NCBI GenBank assembly: GCA_965249215.1
Contig: CBDFLN010000002.1
Span: forward strand, 62,001 to 126,000
Source of the DNA: G963667675 sp965249215
GTDB lineage: Bacteria > Chloroflexota > Dehalococcoidia > Lucifugimonadales > UBA3495
Direction of reading: 5' to 3'
Length of the DNA: 64,000 nucleotides
The notes under the pieces were generated by a model. That model searched no databases and was not told the DNA's origin. It saw only the letters and a list, made by a program, of their open reading frames with translations. The translations under genes and the position numbers were made by a program. This document shows, in pieces, positions 1 through 7,366 of this stretch. Every line of letters starts with the position of its first letter. Position 1 is the first letter of the stretch.

Positions 1-224
1 GTCGCCTCTTCCAGGAAAGGAGCGCTGTCGGAGTCCATGAGGAACTTAACCCCCGCGACATCCATAACCGTGTCGTCGGGCTGGGACTCCTTCTCCATGG
101 TCAGCATATACTGCAGGCCCCCCGCTTCGGCGGGCATGGCTACAACGCGGAGGGAGCTGTCGGATTCACCTTGCTCGGTCAGGACGTCCTTGATTCTCTC
201 AATGGCCAGATCCGTAATTTCCAT
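1..224 (-). CDS. HesB/IscA-like iron-sulfur protein, partial at left edge
   Basis: Reading leftward from an ATG at 224-222, 74 codons are open to the window edge. The protein begins MEITDLAIERIKDVL and continues with the alternating strands of the A-type Fe-S carrier fold (IscA/SufA/ErpA/HesB, PF01521), including the late segment GVKFLMDSDSAPFLEEA. An AGGAG-type ribosome site lies about 14 bases upstream. A-type carriers hold an Fe-S cluster with three cysteines. The first of these, normally in GCSG, is absent here: the matching stretch reads AEAGGLQY. The C-terminal Cys pair would lie outside the window. It may be a HesB-like protein with altered cluster binding. Family call is from sequence pattern only. 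Confidence 0.7.
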   Translation of the reverse strand, partial: MEITDLAIERIKDVLTEQGESDSSLRVVAMPAEAGGLQYMLTMEKESQPDDTVMDVAGVKFLMDSDSAPFLEEA

Positions 225-364
225 GCCGTTTCTTCACACTCCTCGCTGATTGTCAGAGCGGGACTGGGCCTCGATTACGATGCCTACGCTATCACATCGG
301 TATCTAAAGGTCAACCGTAACTGCATCCCGGTACGCGCCGATTGGCTTTTATGTCAGAACCCTG

Positions 365-393
365 TTGACAGGAGGTAAGAGGGTTCTTTAACC
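365..393 (+). promoter_or_regulatory. possible sigma-70 promoter upstream of the capsid gene pair
   Basis: A perfect TTGACA at 365-370 is followed after 16-17 bases by a weak TTTAAC/TTAACC at 387-393. A transcript would start near 399 and run through a terminator hairpin (453-484) before reaching the protease gene. The -10 is poor, so this is tentative. The rest of 225-364 shows nothing recognisable. Confidence 0.3.
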
Positions 394-452
394 TCAATGC
401 ACGTAATTAAATAAAGCACTGGCGTTTCGGGCCCAGGCCCGGCGCCGCAAAG

Positions 453-484
453 GGACCGACCCAAACAAGGGCCGGTCCTTTTTT
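453..484 (+). terminator. intrinsic terminator or attenuator before the capsid genes
   Basis: A stem GGACCGACCC (453-462) and GGGCCGGTCC (469-478) pair at 9 of 10 positions around the loop AAACAA and run straight into six T residues. It sits only about 30 bases before the ribosome site of the prohead protease gene. No plus-strand gene lies upstream for it to end, which suggests attenuation of a leader RNA or the 3' end of a short RNA. Confidence 0.75.
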
Positions 485-526
485 GTTGGCCCAGGGGCCG
501 GCGTCCGAAACTATGGAGGTGAGAAA

Positions 527-1303
527 TTGGAACAACAAGCTGGTGTTTCCTGGGGCAGGGAAAGACTTTTGGAGGCGCTGGATGCCTTCCGCCGCGGTGT
601 GGGCGAGCCGCCCCTGCTGCGGAAATGGACCGGCGAAGGCTCAGGGGACAGCCCCGTCCAAAAGGACGAAGGCCCTGGGCCCCGCCTTTCATTCGTGCTT
701 TCCACCGATGAGGTGGACCGCCACGGCGACGTGATTTCAGCCGACGGCTGGAACCTGGAGTCCTACCGCGCCAACCCGGTGTTCCTGTGGGCCCACGACT
801 ACGCCCGTCCCGTAATCGGCCGCTCCCTGCAGACCTGGTCCGACAGCCGCCGCCTGATGGCCCAGGTGGAGTTCGCCCCCACGCCCTTCGCCCAGGAAGT
901 GGCCTTGCTCTACGCCGGGGGCTACCAGCGGGGAGTGTCGGTGGGGTTCAAGCCCCTGAGCTATGAGGAGCGCAGGCACGAAAAGACCGGCGCGGTGATT
1001 GGCATCCGGTTCTTGGAGCAGGAACTGCTGGAGGCCAGCGCGGTGCCCGTGCCCGCCAATCGTAATGCCTTACGGCGGGCATTGACCGAGGCGCCGCTAG
1101 CCGGGGAGTTCCTGCGACGCTCGGGCCAGGGAGACTCTCCGGCCCAGGCGGCCTGGCCCCTCCTGATGGCCCAGGTGGACGAGCTGGGCAAGACGGCCCA
1201 GGAGATTGCCCGGACCCTGGCCGCCCTGGACCCCGGCGCCGACGAGACTCCGGGAGTCGACCTGGCGGACCTGCTTTCAATCCTCGAGGGTGGGCGACTT
1301 TAG
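527..1303 (+). CDS. HK97-family prohead protease
   Basis: This 258-residue protein matches the caudoviral prohead maturation protease (peptidase U35/HK97 gp4 type), which cleaves the scaffold part of the capsid protein during head assembly. Visible family features are the strand FVLSTDEVDRHGDVIS near residue 60, FLWAHDYARPVIGRS carrying the probable catalytic His, GGYQRGVSVGF carrying the probable catalytic Ser, and the closing ELLEASAVPVPANRNAL. The start is TTG at 527, chosen because GGAGGTGA at 515-522 sits six bases before it. The N-terminal 55 and C-terminal 60 residues are low in recognisable motifs. The major capsid gene follows 110 bp downstream. No portal, terminase or tail gene is near, so this is an orphan head module. 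The family call is secure; its present role is unknown. Confidence 0.88.
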   Translation: MEQQAGVSWGRERLLEALDAFRRGVGEPPLLRKWTGEGSGDSPVQKDEGPGPRLSFVLSTDEVDRHGDVISADGWNLESYRANPVFLWAHDYARPVIGRSLQTWSDSRRLMAQVEFAPTPFAQEVALLYAGGYQRGVSVGFKPLSYEERRHEKTGAVIGIRFLEQELLEASAVPVPANRNALRRALTEAPLAGEFLRRSGQGDSPAQAAWPLLMAQVDELGKTAQEIARTLAALDPGADETPGVDLADLLSILEGGRL

Positions 1304-1413
1304 GCCCCAATCTCCATACCCGGCATCCCGCGGGCGCGCCGGGGCGGCCCCGCGGCACAGCAAACTAACCGGCGAAGTCTCAAGCGAAATTAGCCAAATC
1401 TAAGGAGGTCGAA

Positions 1414-2748
1414 ATGACAATCGGAACGCAAGACTTGGAGTTGATCAAGAAAGAGGTGGCCGGCATCCGCGAGTCCTACCATTCGCGGCTCGACTCGGAT
1501 ATCCCGCCGCTGCAGGAAGAGGTCAAGCGGCTGGGCAACCAGGTGGGCAAGATTCAAGACCTGTGGCGGGATGGCGAGAAGCGGTCGATACTGGCCCGCT
1601 TCGGCGGCGGCGAGCGCCCCCGGGCGGCCTACGGCAAGTACACCGGCCTGGACCTGCTGGACCTGGCCTGTGTGCGCAGCCTGCTCACCGCCCAACTGCG
1701 GGACCCCTCGGGGCTGAATCCCCGGATGCTGGAAGACTGGCGGGGCAATCTCAAAGCGGCGATGGACTCCACCACCGCCGGGACAGGCGACGAGCTGGTG
1801 GACACCCAGGAGGCCCGCGCCCTTTGGGAAGACGTGAACCTGGAGACCGCCGTGGCCCCCCTGTTCAACACCGTCCAGATGCCCAGCAACCCCTTTCTGA
1901 TTCCCCTCCAGCTGGGCGACGTAAACTGGTATCCCGGCTCCGAGAACATGGCCGCCAAGAGCACCGCCCTGGCCACGGCCCGCCAGACCCTTACCGCCTA
2001 CGAACTGGTGGCCGAGGTCCCCTGGTCCTACGACCTGGATGAAGACTCGGTCATCGCCATGATGGAGGAACTGCGCCGCAGCCTGCTGCGCAACGCCCGC
2101 GAGGTCATCGACGACGTGGTTCTCAACGGCGACGCGACCACCACCGACAGCATCAACGCCGACGAGGCCACCATCAGCGCCACCGACGCCGGCAAAGGCC
2201 ACTGGCTGCTGGGGTTCGACGGCCTTCTTCACCTGCCGTTAGTCGACAACACCGGCCAGGCTAACGACCACGGAGCAGCGGTCTCCGGCGACATGTTCAA
2301 CGAGGTCCGCTCCAAGCTGGGCAAGTACGGCGTCCGCCCGTCTGAAATGGTTTACATAACCGACGTCAACACCTTCATCCGGTGCCTTGGCGTCGACTCA
2401 TTCCGGACCCTGGATAAGTTCGGCCCCCACGCCACCGTCCTCACCGGCCAGCTGGGCGCAGTTGAAGGCATCCCCGTAATCGTCTCCGAGCAAATGAAGC
2501 CGGCCGACGCGGACGGCAAGGTCACCGACGGAGGGAACGACACCGACACGGGCCGCTTGCTCATTGTCAACCGCGGCCAGTGGCGGGTGGGCTACAAGCG
2601 AGAGCTGACCATCGAGACCGTGCGCGATCCCCAGAAGCGGCAGAACGTCATGGTCGTCAGCTTCCGCATTGCCCTCCAGGAGCGCAGCGGCTCCCGGTCC
2701 ACCGCCACCCACACAGCCCTGCAGTACAACATAACCGGCGTGATCTAG
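1414..2748 (+). CDS. HK97-fold phage major capsid protein
   Basis: The 444-residue protein has the plan of an HK97 major capsid protein. It has an N-terminal helical, charged delta-like region (about residues 1-50), then a linker, then the E-loop/P-domain/A-domain core. Typical stretches are LVPTQEAR-like GDELVDTQEARALWEDV, PFLIPLQLGDVNWYPGSE, ARQTLTAYELVAEVPWSYDL, a middle VVLNGDATTT and a C-terminal LLIVNRGQWRVGYKREL with a final beta segment that includes a basic RSGSRST. ATG at 1414 has a strong AAGGAGGT site at 1401-1408. Spacing and strand fit an operon with the protease. It is intact, with no frameshift. It could be a prophage remnant, part of a gene-transfer agent or satellite, or a domesticated protein shell. 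Confidence 0.9.
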   Translation: MTIGTQDLELIKKEVAGIRESYHSRLDSDIPPLQEEVKRLGNQVGKIQDLWRDGEKRSILARFGGGERPRAAYGKYTGLDLLDLACVRSLLTAQLRDPSGLNPRMLEDWRGNLKAAMDSTTAGTGDELVDTQEARALWEDVNLETAVAPLFNTVQMPSNPFLIPLQLGDVNWYPGSENMAAKSTALATARQTLTAYELVAEVPWSYDLDEDSVIAMMEELRRSLLRNAREVIDDVVLNGDATTTDSINADEATISATDAGKGHWLLGFDGLLHLPLVDNTGQANDHGAAVSGDMFNEVRSKLGKYGVRPSEMVYITDVNTFIRCLGVDSFRTLDKFGPHATVLTGQLGAVEGIPVIVSEQMKPADADGKVTDGGNDTDTGRLLIVNRGQWRVGYKRELTIETVRDPQKRQNVMVVSFRIALQERSGSRSTATHTALQYNITGVI

Positions 2749-2836
2749 CCGCCGTCCGGCTGCCAACATTGCTTCTCCCCTCCGGCCGGGTCTGCATGCC
2801 CTGCCCCCGGTCGGAGGACGCCATCGCTCCCCCTCT

Positions 2837-2992
2837 CGTTCGTCGTGACGGCGCCTGCCCCTCCCGTTAGTCCTGACGATGCCTGCCCCTCCCGTTCGTC
2901 GTGACGGCGCCTGCCCCTCCCGTTCGTCGTGACGGTGCCCACCCCTCCCGTTCGTCCTGACGGTGCCTGCCCCTCCCGTTCGTCCTGAGGGA
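2837..2992. repeat. 28-bp tandem repeat array (5.5 copies)
   Basis: Units start at 2837, 2865, 2893, 2921, 2949 and 2977 (partial). Each opens with CGTTCGTCGTGACGG or a close variant and ends CCTGCCCCTCC. The last unit passes into a dispersed palindrome-like element at 2977-3008, with CGTTCG at one end and CGAACG at the other. The 2749-3187 gap otherwise holds no gene I can support. The unit length equals that of the larger array at 6881. Confidence 0.9.
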
Positions 2993-3187
2993 AATCGAAG
3001 GGCGAACGCAGCGCACCGCAACATGGCGCAAGCCAAACTCCGTAGGGGCGAAAAATCTTTCGCCCCTACCCGCATCGACCAACCATTGCGTCCCTCAACC
3101 CGCGCCCGCTGCCAACTTCCCTTGACTGCCGGAAAGCCGGTCGGCAAACTAAAGCCATGCTGCCGCACGCCGACGCCCCTGCCTTCT

Positions 3188-3949
3188 ATGAGATCTGACC
3201 GTCCACAGCCAAAGCCCAAGCCTGCCGCCAGAAAGCGGGTCGACCTTCTCCTGGTGGACAGGGGGTTGGCCGAAACGCGGGAGCGGGCCGCCCTCATGAT
3301 CATGGAAGGGTTGGTCTTCACCCCCTCCGGACGCATCGACAAGCCCGGTTCCCGCCTCTTGGAAACTGTGTCTCTGGAAGTGCGGGGCAAGTTGCCCTAC
3401 GTGGGCCGGGGCGGGGTGAAGCTGGCACACGCTCTGGACAGCTTTGGTCTGCCGGTGCAGGGGTTGACGGCCCTGGACGTCGGCGCGTCCACCGGGGGGT
3501 TCACCGACTGCCTGCTGCAACGGGGCGGGAGCCGCGTTTACGCCGTGGACGTTGGGAGGGGGCAGTTGGACTACCGGTTGCGCCGGGACGAGCGGGTAGT
3601 GGTCATGGAAAAGCTCAACGCCCGCTACCCCTTCGAGCTTGAAGAAACGGTGGACCTGGTTACCGTGGACGTATCGTTCATATCGTTAAGCAAGGTTATA
3701 CCCTCGGCCTTGGACCACCTGAAAAGCGGACGCCGTCTCATCGCCCTGGTGAAGCCCCAGTTCGAGGCCGAAAAAGGGGAGGTGGGCCGGGGCGGCGTAA
3801 TCAAAGACCCGCAGGTCCACGCCAGGGTGCTGGGGCGGACAATCAACTGGGCTACCGGCAACGGGCTGCGGTTGCGAGGCCTCTGCGCCTCGCCGATCTT
3901 GGGCGACGCCGGCAACCGGGAGTTCTTCCTGCTGCTGCAGAAGCCGTGA
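3188..3949 (+). CDS. tlyA: TlyA-family rRNA 2'-O-methyltransferase
   Basis: About 253 residues from ATG 3188. An S4 RNA-binding domain fills roughly residues 14-75 (RKRVDLLLVDRGLAETRERA) and is followed by an FtsJ-like methyltransferase domain with the SAM motif LDVGASTGGFTDCLL near 96-109, VDVGRGQLDYRL and VTVDVSFISL. TlyA proteins methylate 16S and 23S rRNA on the ribose and were first described as haemolysins. The frame stays open upstream to 2963 through the tandem repeat, but the protein similarity begins only at the S4 domain, and 253 residues is the normal family size. No clear ribosome site precedes 3188. The CinA-like gene follows 39 bp later on the same strand. Confidence 0.85.
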   Translation: MRSDRPQPKPKPAARKRVDLLLVDRGLAETRERAALMIMEGLVFTPSGRIDKPGSRLLETVSLEVRGKLPYVGRGGVKLAHALDSFGLPVQGLTALDVGASTGGFTDCLLQRGGSRVYAVDVGRGQLDYRLRRDERVVVMEKLNARYPFELEETVDLVTVDVSFISLSKVIPSALDHLKSGRRLIALVKPQFEAEKGEVGRGGVIKDPQVHARVLGRTINWATGNGLRLRGLCASPILGDAGNREFFLLLQKP

Positions 3950-3988
3950 TTATCGTTTGTCTTTAAATACCTGAGGAGGACGGATGTC

Positions 3989-4462
3989 GTGGAAGTAACT
4001 GAGTTGGCCCAAATATTGACCGCCCGACGAAAGACCGTTTCGGTGGCCGAGGCCGACACCTGCGGCCTGCTGGGCTACATGCTGGGCACTGTTCCCGGCG
4101 CGTCCAAATATTTTCCGGGCGGGGTCATCGCCTACAGCGGAGGGTTGAAGGAACGCATCCTTGGCATCCCGGATGAACTGTCCAAGACCCACGGCACCGT
4201 GAGCGAGGAGATGGCCATCGCGATGGCAAAAGGTGTGCGGGAGTTGACCAGGACCGACTATGCACTGTCGGTTACCGGAGTCACCGGCCCCGGTCCCGGC
4301 AGCCGCAACACGCCCATCGGGACCTTCTTCATAGGCCTGTCAGTCAAAGACGCCGCAGACCAGGCAGTCCAGGTCCACCTGGACGGAGACCGGGATGCCA
4401 TCAAGCGCGCCGTGGCCCAGGAGGCGTTGGACTTGCTGGGGAGGCATTTGAAGAGCGGGTGA
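3989..4462 (+). CDS. CinA C-terminal domain family protein (PncC-like)
   Basis: 157 residues, the size of the stand-alone CinA C-terminal/PncC domain, which deamidates nicotinamide mononucleotide in NAD recycling. Matching segments are FPGGVIAYSGGLKERILGI, GTVSEEMAIAMAKGVREL, SVTGVTGPGPGS, PIGTFFIGL and DGDRDAIKRAVAQEAL. The start is GTG 3989, preceded by GAGGAGG at 3973-3979; the nearby ATG at 3984 runs into a stop after four codons. The usual AESCTGG motif reads AEADTCG here, so the serine thought to act as nucleophile is Ala. Enzyme activity should therefore not be assumed. Confidence 0.8.
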   Translation: MEVTELAQILTARRKTVSVAEADTCGLLGYMLGTVPGASKYFPGGVIAYSGGLKERILGIPDELSKTHGTVSEEMAIAMAKGVRELTRTDYALSVTGVTGPGPGSRNTPIGTFFIGLSVKDAADQAVQVHLDGDRDAIKRAVAQEALDLLGRHLKSG

Positions 4463-4479
4463 GCGATTGTCAGGCAGGC

Positions 4480-4527
4480 TTGACAGGGGAGATCGTGCAC
4501 CGTACACTTCGTCCCGTACATAAGTGT
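4480..4527 (+). promoter_or_regulatory. vapBC promoter with overlapping inverted repeat
   Basis: TTGACA at 4480-4485, a 17-base spacer and TACACT at 4503-4508 make a good sigma-70 promoter. An inverted repeat, ACACTT (4504-4509) and AAGTGT (4522-4527), overlaps the -10 and the likely start of transcription. This fits autorepression by the ribbon-helix-helix antitoxin encoded just downstream, which is the usual arrangement; the repressor link is inference. Confidence 0.6.
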
Positions 4528-4547
4528 CCATACATAAGGAGTGGGAC

Positions 4548-4796
4548 ATGACCCGGCTGGACGTGAGGCTCGACGCAGAAAGGCGACAGAGGTTGGAGGA
4601 GCTTGCCGCAGTCCAAGGAGCGCCCATTTCCGAAGTGGTGCGTTGCCTGATAGACGGCGCCTATGAGGACGTACAGCGCACTCGGCGCAAGCAGGCCATC
4701 GAACGGCTCATCGGCTTGAATGTGGAAGTCCCGCAAGACCCTGACGTCCTCTCCCAGGAGTTGGAGGATGCCCATGAGCCCGGCGGTCTTCATTGA
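4548..4796 (+). CDS. ribbon-helix-helix antitoxin of a VapBC-type pair
   Basis: 82 residues. The N-terminus TRLDVRLDAERRQRLEELA followed by GAPISEVVRCLIDGAYE is the beta-strand/helix/helix of a CopG/Arc-type DNA-binding antitoxin. The C-terminal half is charged and would wrap the toxin. ATG 4548 follows AAGGAG at 4536-4541, which decides against the earlier GTG at 4524. The 3' end overlaps the PIN-domain toxin gene by 23 bp, typical for co-translated TA pairs. The specific antitoxin subfamily is not certain. Confidence 0.8.
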   Translation: MTRLDVRLDAERRQRLEELAAVQGAPISEVVRCLIDGAYEDVQRTRRKQAIERLIGLNVEVPQDPDVLSQELEDAHEPGGLH

Positions 4797-5226
4797 TGCC
4801 AACGTTCCCATATACGCCGCCGGCAGGGACCACCCATACAAGGAATCATGTTCCCGGATTCTCCGCATCGTGGGCGATGACCCCGAGTCGTTCGTCACCG
4901 ATGCCGAGGTGCTCCAAGAATTGGTCCATCTCTACCTGTCCTCCCGGCGTTGGGCCTTGGGACGGGAGGTCGCGCTGGCTTTTGCCGAAGCGATGCGGGG
5001 GCGCATAGAACCCGTCCTTGCCGAAGACGTAACTTGGGCGATGCACCTGGCAGACTCCAATCCAGAGGTCAGTTCCCGGGACCTGCTCCACGCCGCGGTG
5101 ATGCGACGCCTGGGTAGTGACCGCATTATCTCGGCGGACGCCGACTTCGACCGCCTCGAAGGCATTGACCGATTGGACCCCGTCCGCGTCGGGCAATGGG
5201 AACGTTTAATCCTCGCCGATAGATAA
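4774..5226 (+). CDS. PIN-domain ribonuclease toxin (VapC-like)
   Basis: 150 residues with the PIN fold. FIDANVPIYAAG carries the first acidic residue (Asp8), FVTDAEVLQELVHLY carries Glu49, and SSRDLLHAAVMRRLG with IISADADFDRL carries Asp103 and the final Asp cluster. VapC toxins are Mg-dependent RNases that cut tRNA or rRNA and are held off by the partner antitoxin. ATG 4774 is preferred over ATG 4768 because GGAGG at 4763-4767 is properly spaced only for the former. It overlaps the antitoxin gene, so the two are a module. Confidence 0.85.
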   Translation: MSPAVFIDANVPIYAAGRDHPYKESCSRILRIVGDDPESFVTDAEVLQELVHLYLSSRRWALGREVALAFAEAMRGRIEPVLAEDVTWAMHLADSNPEVSSRDLLHAAVMRRLGSDRIISADADFDRLEGIDRLDPVRVGQWERLILADR

Positions 5227-5347
5227 AGCCAACGTTCACCGAGAAGTGTTGGGTCTCCGTTTCAATCACAACATCCAAGATTGACTGGTTTCCTACGTAC
5301 CTTTACAGAGTAGCCGCGGCCGGATGTTACCCATGTAAGGGGCCAAA

Positions 5348-5788
5348 ATGAGTAAAATAGCTATCATATTCCTGCCAATCCTTCTCGGCGTTATTCTCAC
5401 CGGGTGTCGCTTCGGGGAGTACAGTCAGACAATCGACCTACCAGAGAACGTTGATGATTATCGAACCGGGTGTGAAATCGATTCAGACGCTCTTATGGCC
5501 GGGTATAAGCAGTACGACGCCAACCGGTATTACACTGAATGGGACAGTGAGAGAGGAGAGCCGACGCCGACACCGGAACCAATCACGTCAGACGATTTGG
5601 GAGTTCAATCTGTATTGCTGGAAGCATGGAAGGCTGGTTGTATGGCAGGCCGTACCGATGCGGTTGGGGCAGAGCAGGCAACGCTCATGGGCCTGAAGGA
5701 CGAGTTGGCGGTACTGGCAGCCAAAATTGCAGCTCTAGAACCGACGCCTACACCAACGCCTACACCAGAGCCTACTGAAAGTCCCTAG
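5348..5788 (+). CDS. small lipoprotein of unknown function
   Basis: 146 residues. A signal peptide (SKIAIIFLPILLGVI) ends in a lipobox LTGC with Cys20, so the mature protein should be lipid-anchored on the outer face of the membrane. The middle part contains two short Cys-containing helices (GCEIDSDALMAGYKQYD and LLEAWKAGCMAGRTDAVG). An internal TPTPEP linker and a C-terminal run of Thr-Pro pairs flank a helical stretch. I recognise no domain. The base composition is less GC-rich than its neighbours. It stands alone between the VapBC pair and the SDR gene. Confidence 0.7.
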   Translation: MSKIAIIFLPILLGVILTGCRFGEYSQTIDLPENVDDYRTGCEIDSDALMAGYKQYDANRYYTEWDSERGEPTPTPEPITSDDLGVQSVLLEAWKAGCMAGRTDAVGAEQATLMGLKDELAVLAAKIAALEPTPTPTPTPEPTESP

Positions 5789-5965
5789 CCGAAACCGAAT
5801 CAGTACCCCGAGAAGCGTTGGCTATTGGAAATTCATGTAGACTCAAATATCCCGGAAATAGTAAGGCCCCAGGTGAATAGTCACCGGCGGGCGGCGAGTT
5901 ACAAGGACCGAGTCCCACGCAGGCGCGCCTCGCCGACGGCAGTCGCGGAGAGGAATTCTCCGGTC

Positions 5966-6796
5966 CTACGGCAGCTCCACCCGCCTCAGCAGGTAGGCGT
6001 CGGAGGCCATGATTTCCGGGATGCGGTTGGCGATCATGGCGGGGTCGTCCCTGGAGGTGAAGACCCTGCCGGTGAGGGTTCCTGAGTCGTCGCTGGCGAG
6101 AAACACCGTTAGCTCCGCTGTCAGGTCCGGAGACTCGCCGTTGCCGGCGAGCACCCCTCTAATGTAGTCCCCCAGCTCGGTGAGGCCCGCGGCATCGGCG
6201 TCGTCCCGGTTCCCCTCCAGCATCCGGGTGGCAACCCCGCCGGGGCACACGCAATTCACCCGGACGTCGGAGCCGGCCAGTTCCAGGGCCATGACCTCGG
6301 CAATGCGCATAATTCCGACCTTGCTGGCCACGTAGGCAGAGAACAGGGGATAAGGCGCTATCGCTCCGCCGGCGCAGATGTTGACGATGCGGCCCCGGTC
6401 CTGCTTGATCATGGTTGGAAGCACTGCCCGGCTGCAGAAATACGTCCCGAACAGGTTCACCTGTAATGTATTGACCCAACGGTCAGGGTCGGCCTCGTGA
6501 AGCATGCCCAGCGGCCCGGCGCTCCCGGCGTTGTTGACCAGGACGTCGATGGTGGAATAGTGGTCAATCACCTGCGCCGCCATTCTGTCGGCCTGGTCCC
6601 GGTCAGCCACGTCGGTGGGCACCACCAGCGCCTCTGCTCCCAGGCTGCGCACCTGCTGGGCCGTCTCCTCCAGTTCGTTGACGCTCCGCGAGGCCAGGGC
6701 CAGGCGCGCTCCTTCCCTGGCGTAGGCCAGGGCAATGGCCCTCCCGATGCCCCTTCCCGCTCCGGTGACTATCGCTACTTGTCCTGGGAGACGCAT
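5966..6796 (-). CDS. SDR-family oxidoreductase
   Basis: 276 residues. A Rossmann fold of the short-chain dehydrogenase type is shown by TGAGRGIG at residues 11-18, the NNAG motif at about 88-91 and the YVASK active-site pair Tyr155/Lys159. Substrate is unknown. The usual catalytic Ser lies in a segment that here reads IVNICAGGAIAPYP, with no Ser at the expected place. The C-terminal 50 residues (from DLTAELTVFLASDD) are family-typical. ATG 6796 is chosen because GGAGG lies about eight bases upstream; an in-frame ATG at 6865 has no such site. A 28-bp tandem array begins 85 bp upstream of the start. Confidence 0.87.
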   Translation of the reverse strand: MRLPGQVAIVTGAGRGIGRAIALAYAREGARLALASRSVNELEETAQQVRSLGAEALVVPTDVADRDQADRMAAQVIDHYSTIDVLVNNAGSAGPLGMLHEADPDRWVNTLQVNLFGTYFCSRAVLPTMIKQDRGRIVNICAGGAIAPYPLFSAYVASKVGIMRIAEVMALELAGSDVRVNCVCPGGVATRMLEGNRDDADAAGLTELGDYIRGVLAGNGESPDLTAELTVFLASDDSGTLTGRVFTSRDDPAMIANRIPEIMASDAYLLRRVELP

Positions 6797-6880
6797 GGTT
6801 GTTGTCCTCCGTTGTGCAACTGGCGGGCCCGCAGACGGGCCGGGCTGCCTCCTAAGTGCGTTCATGGTTCGAGAGCCTCA

Positions 6881-7282
6881 CCACGAACGGGGGGCCACTT
6901 TGGGCTCACCACGAACGGGGGGCCACTTTGGGCTTACCACGAACGGGGGGCCACTTTGGGCTTACCACGAACGGGGGGCCATTTTGGGCTTGCCACGAAC
7001 GGGGGGCCACTTTGGGCTCACCACGAACGGGGGGCCACTTTGGGCTCACCACGAACGGGGGGCCACTTTGGGCTCACCACGAACGGGGGGCCACTTTGGG
7101 CTTACCACGAACGGGGGGCCACTTTGGGCTCACCACGAACGGGGGGCCACTTTGGGCTTACCACGAACGGGGGGCCATTTTGGGCTTGCCACGAACGGGG
7201 GGCCACTTTGGGCTCACCACGAATGGGGGGCCACTTTGGGCTCACCACGAACGGGGGGCCACTTTGGGCTTACCACGAACGG
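6881..7282. repeat. 28-bp tandem repeat array (14 full copies plus partial)
   Basis: Fourteen units of exactly 28 bp start every 28 bases from 6881 to 7245, with a partial unit at 7273-7282. Each begins CCACGAACGG and ends with TTTGGGCT plus TA, CA or TG. Differences are few: the last bases vary, units 4 (6965) and 11 (7161) share CCATTTT in place of CCACTTT, and unit 13 has GAATGG. It is preceded by TTCGAGAGCCTCACCACGAA, part of a dispersed repeat. All three frames are open because 28 is not a multiple of three, but no gene-like start or family match exists. The rest of 6797-7366 is featureless. Confidence 0.95.
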
Positions 7283-7366
7283 ACTGAGGCTGGAGAGCTA
7301 ACGATTAAAGGGCCATGCCGGTTTAGCCGGCGGCGCCGTCAACCGCCCGCAGGGGTTTCAAGAATA

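Noticed and set aside
37..249. Plus-strand gene at the left edge
   Set aside because: It lies opposite the HesB-like coding sequence, which has a clear fold and ribosome site.
2963..3187. N-terminal extension of tlyA
   Set aside because: It is open, but passes through repeat DNA and is not part of the family length. ATG 3188 gives a standard TlyA.
6881..7282. CRISPR array
   Set aside because: Units are contiguous 28-bp copies with no unique spacers between them, and no cas gene is near. The same holds for 2837-2992.
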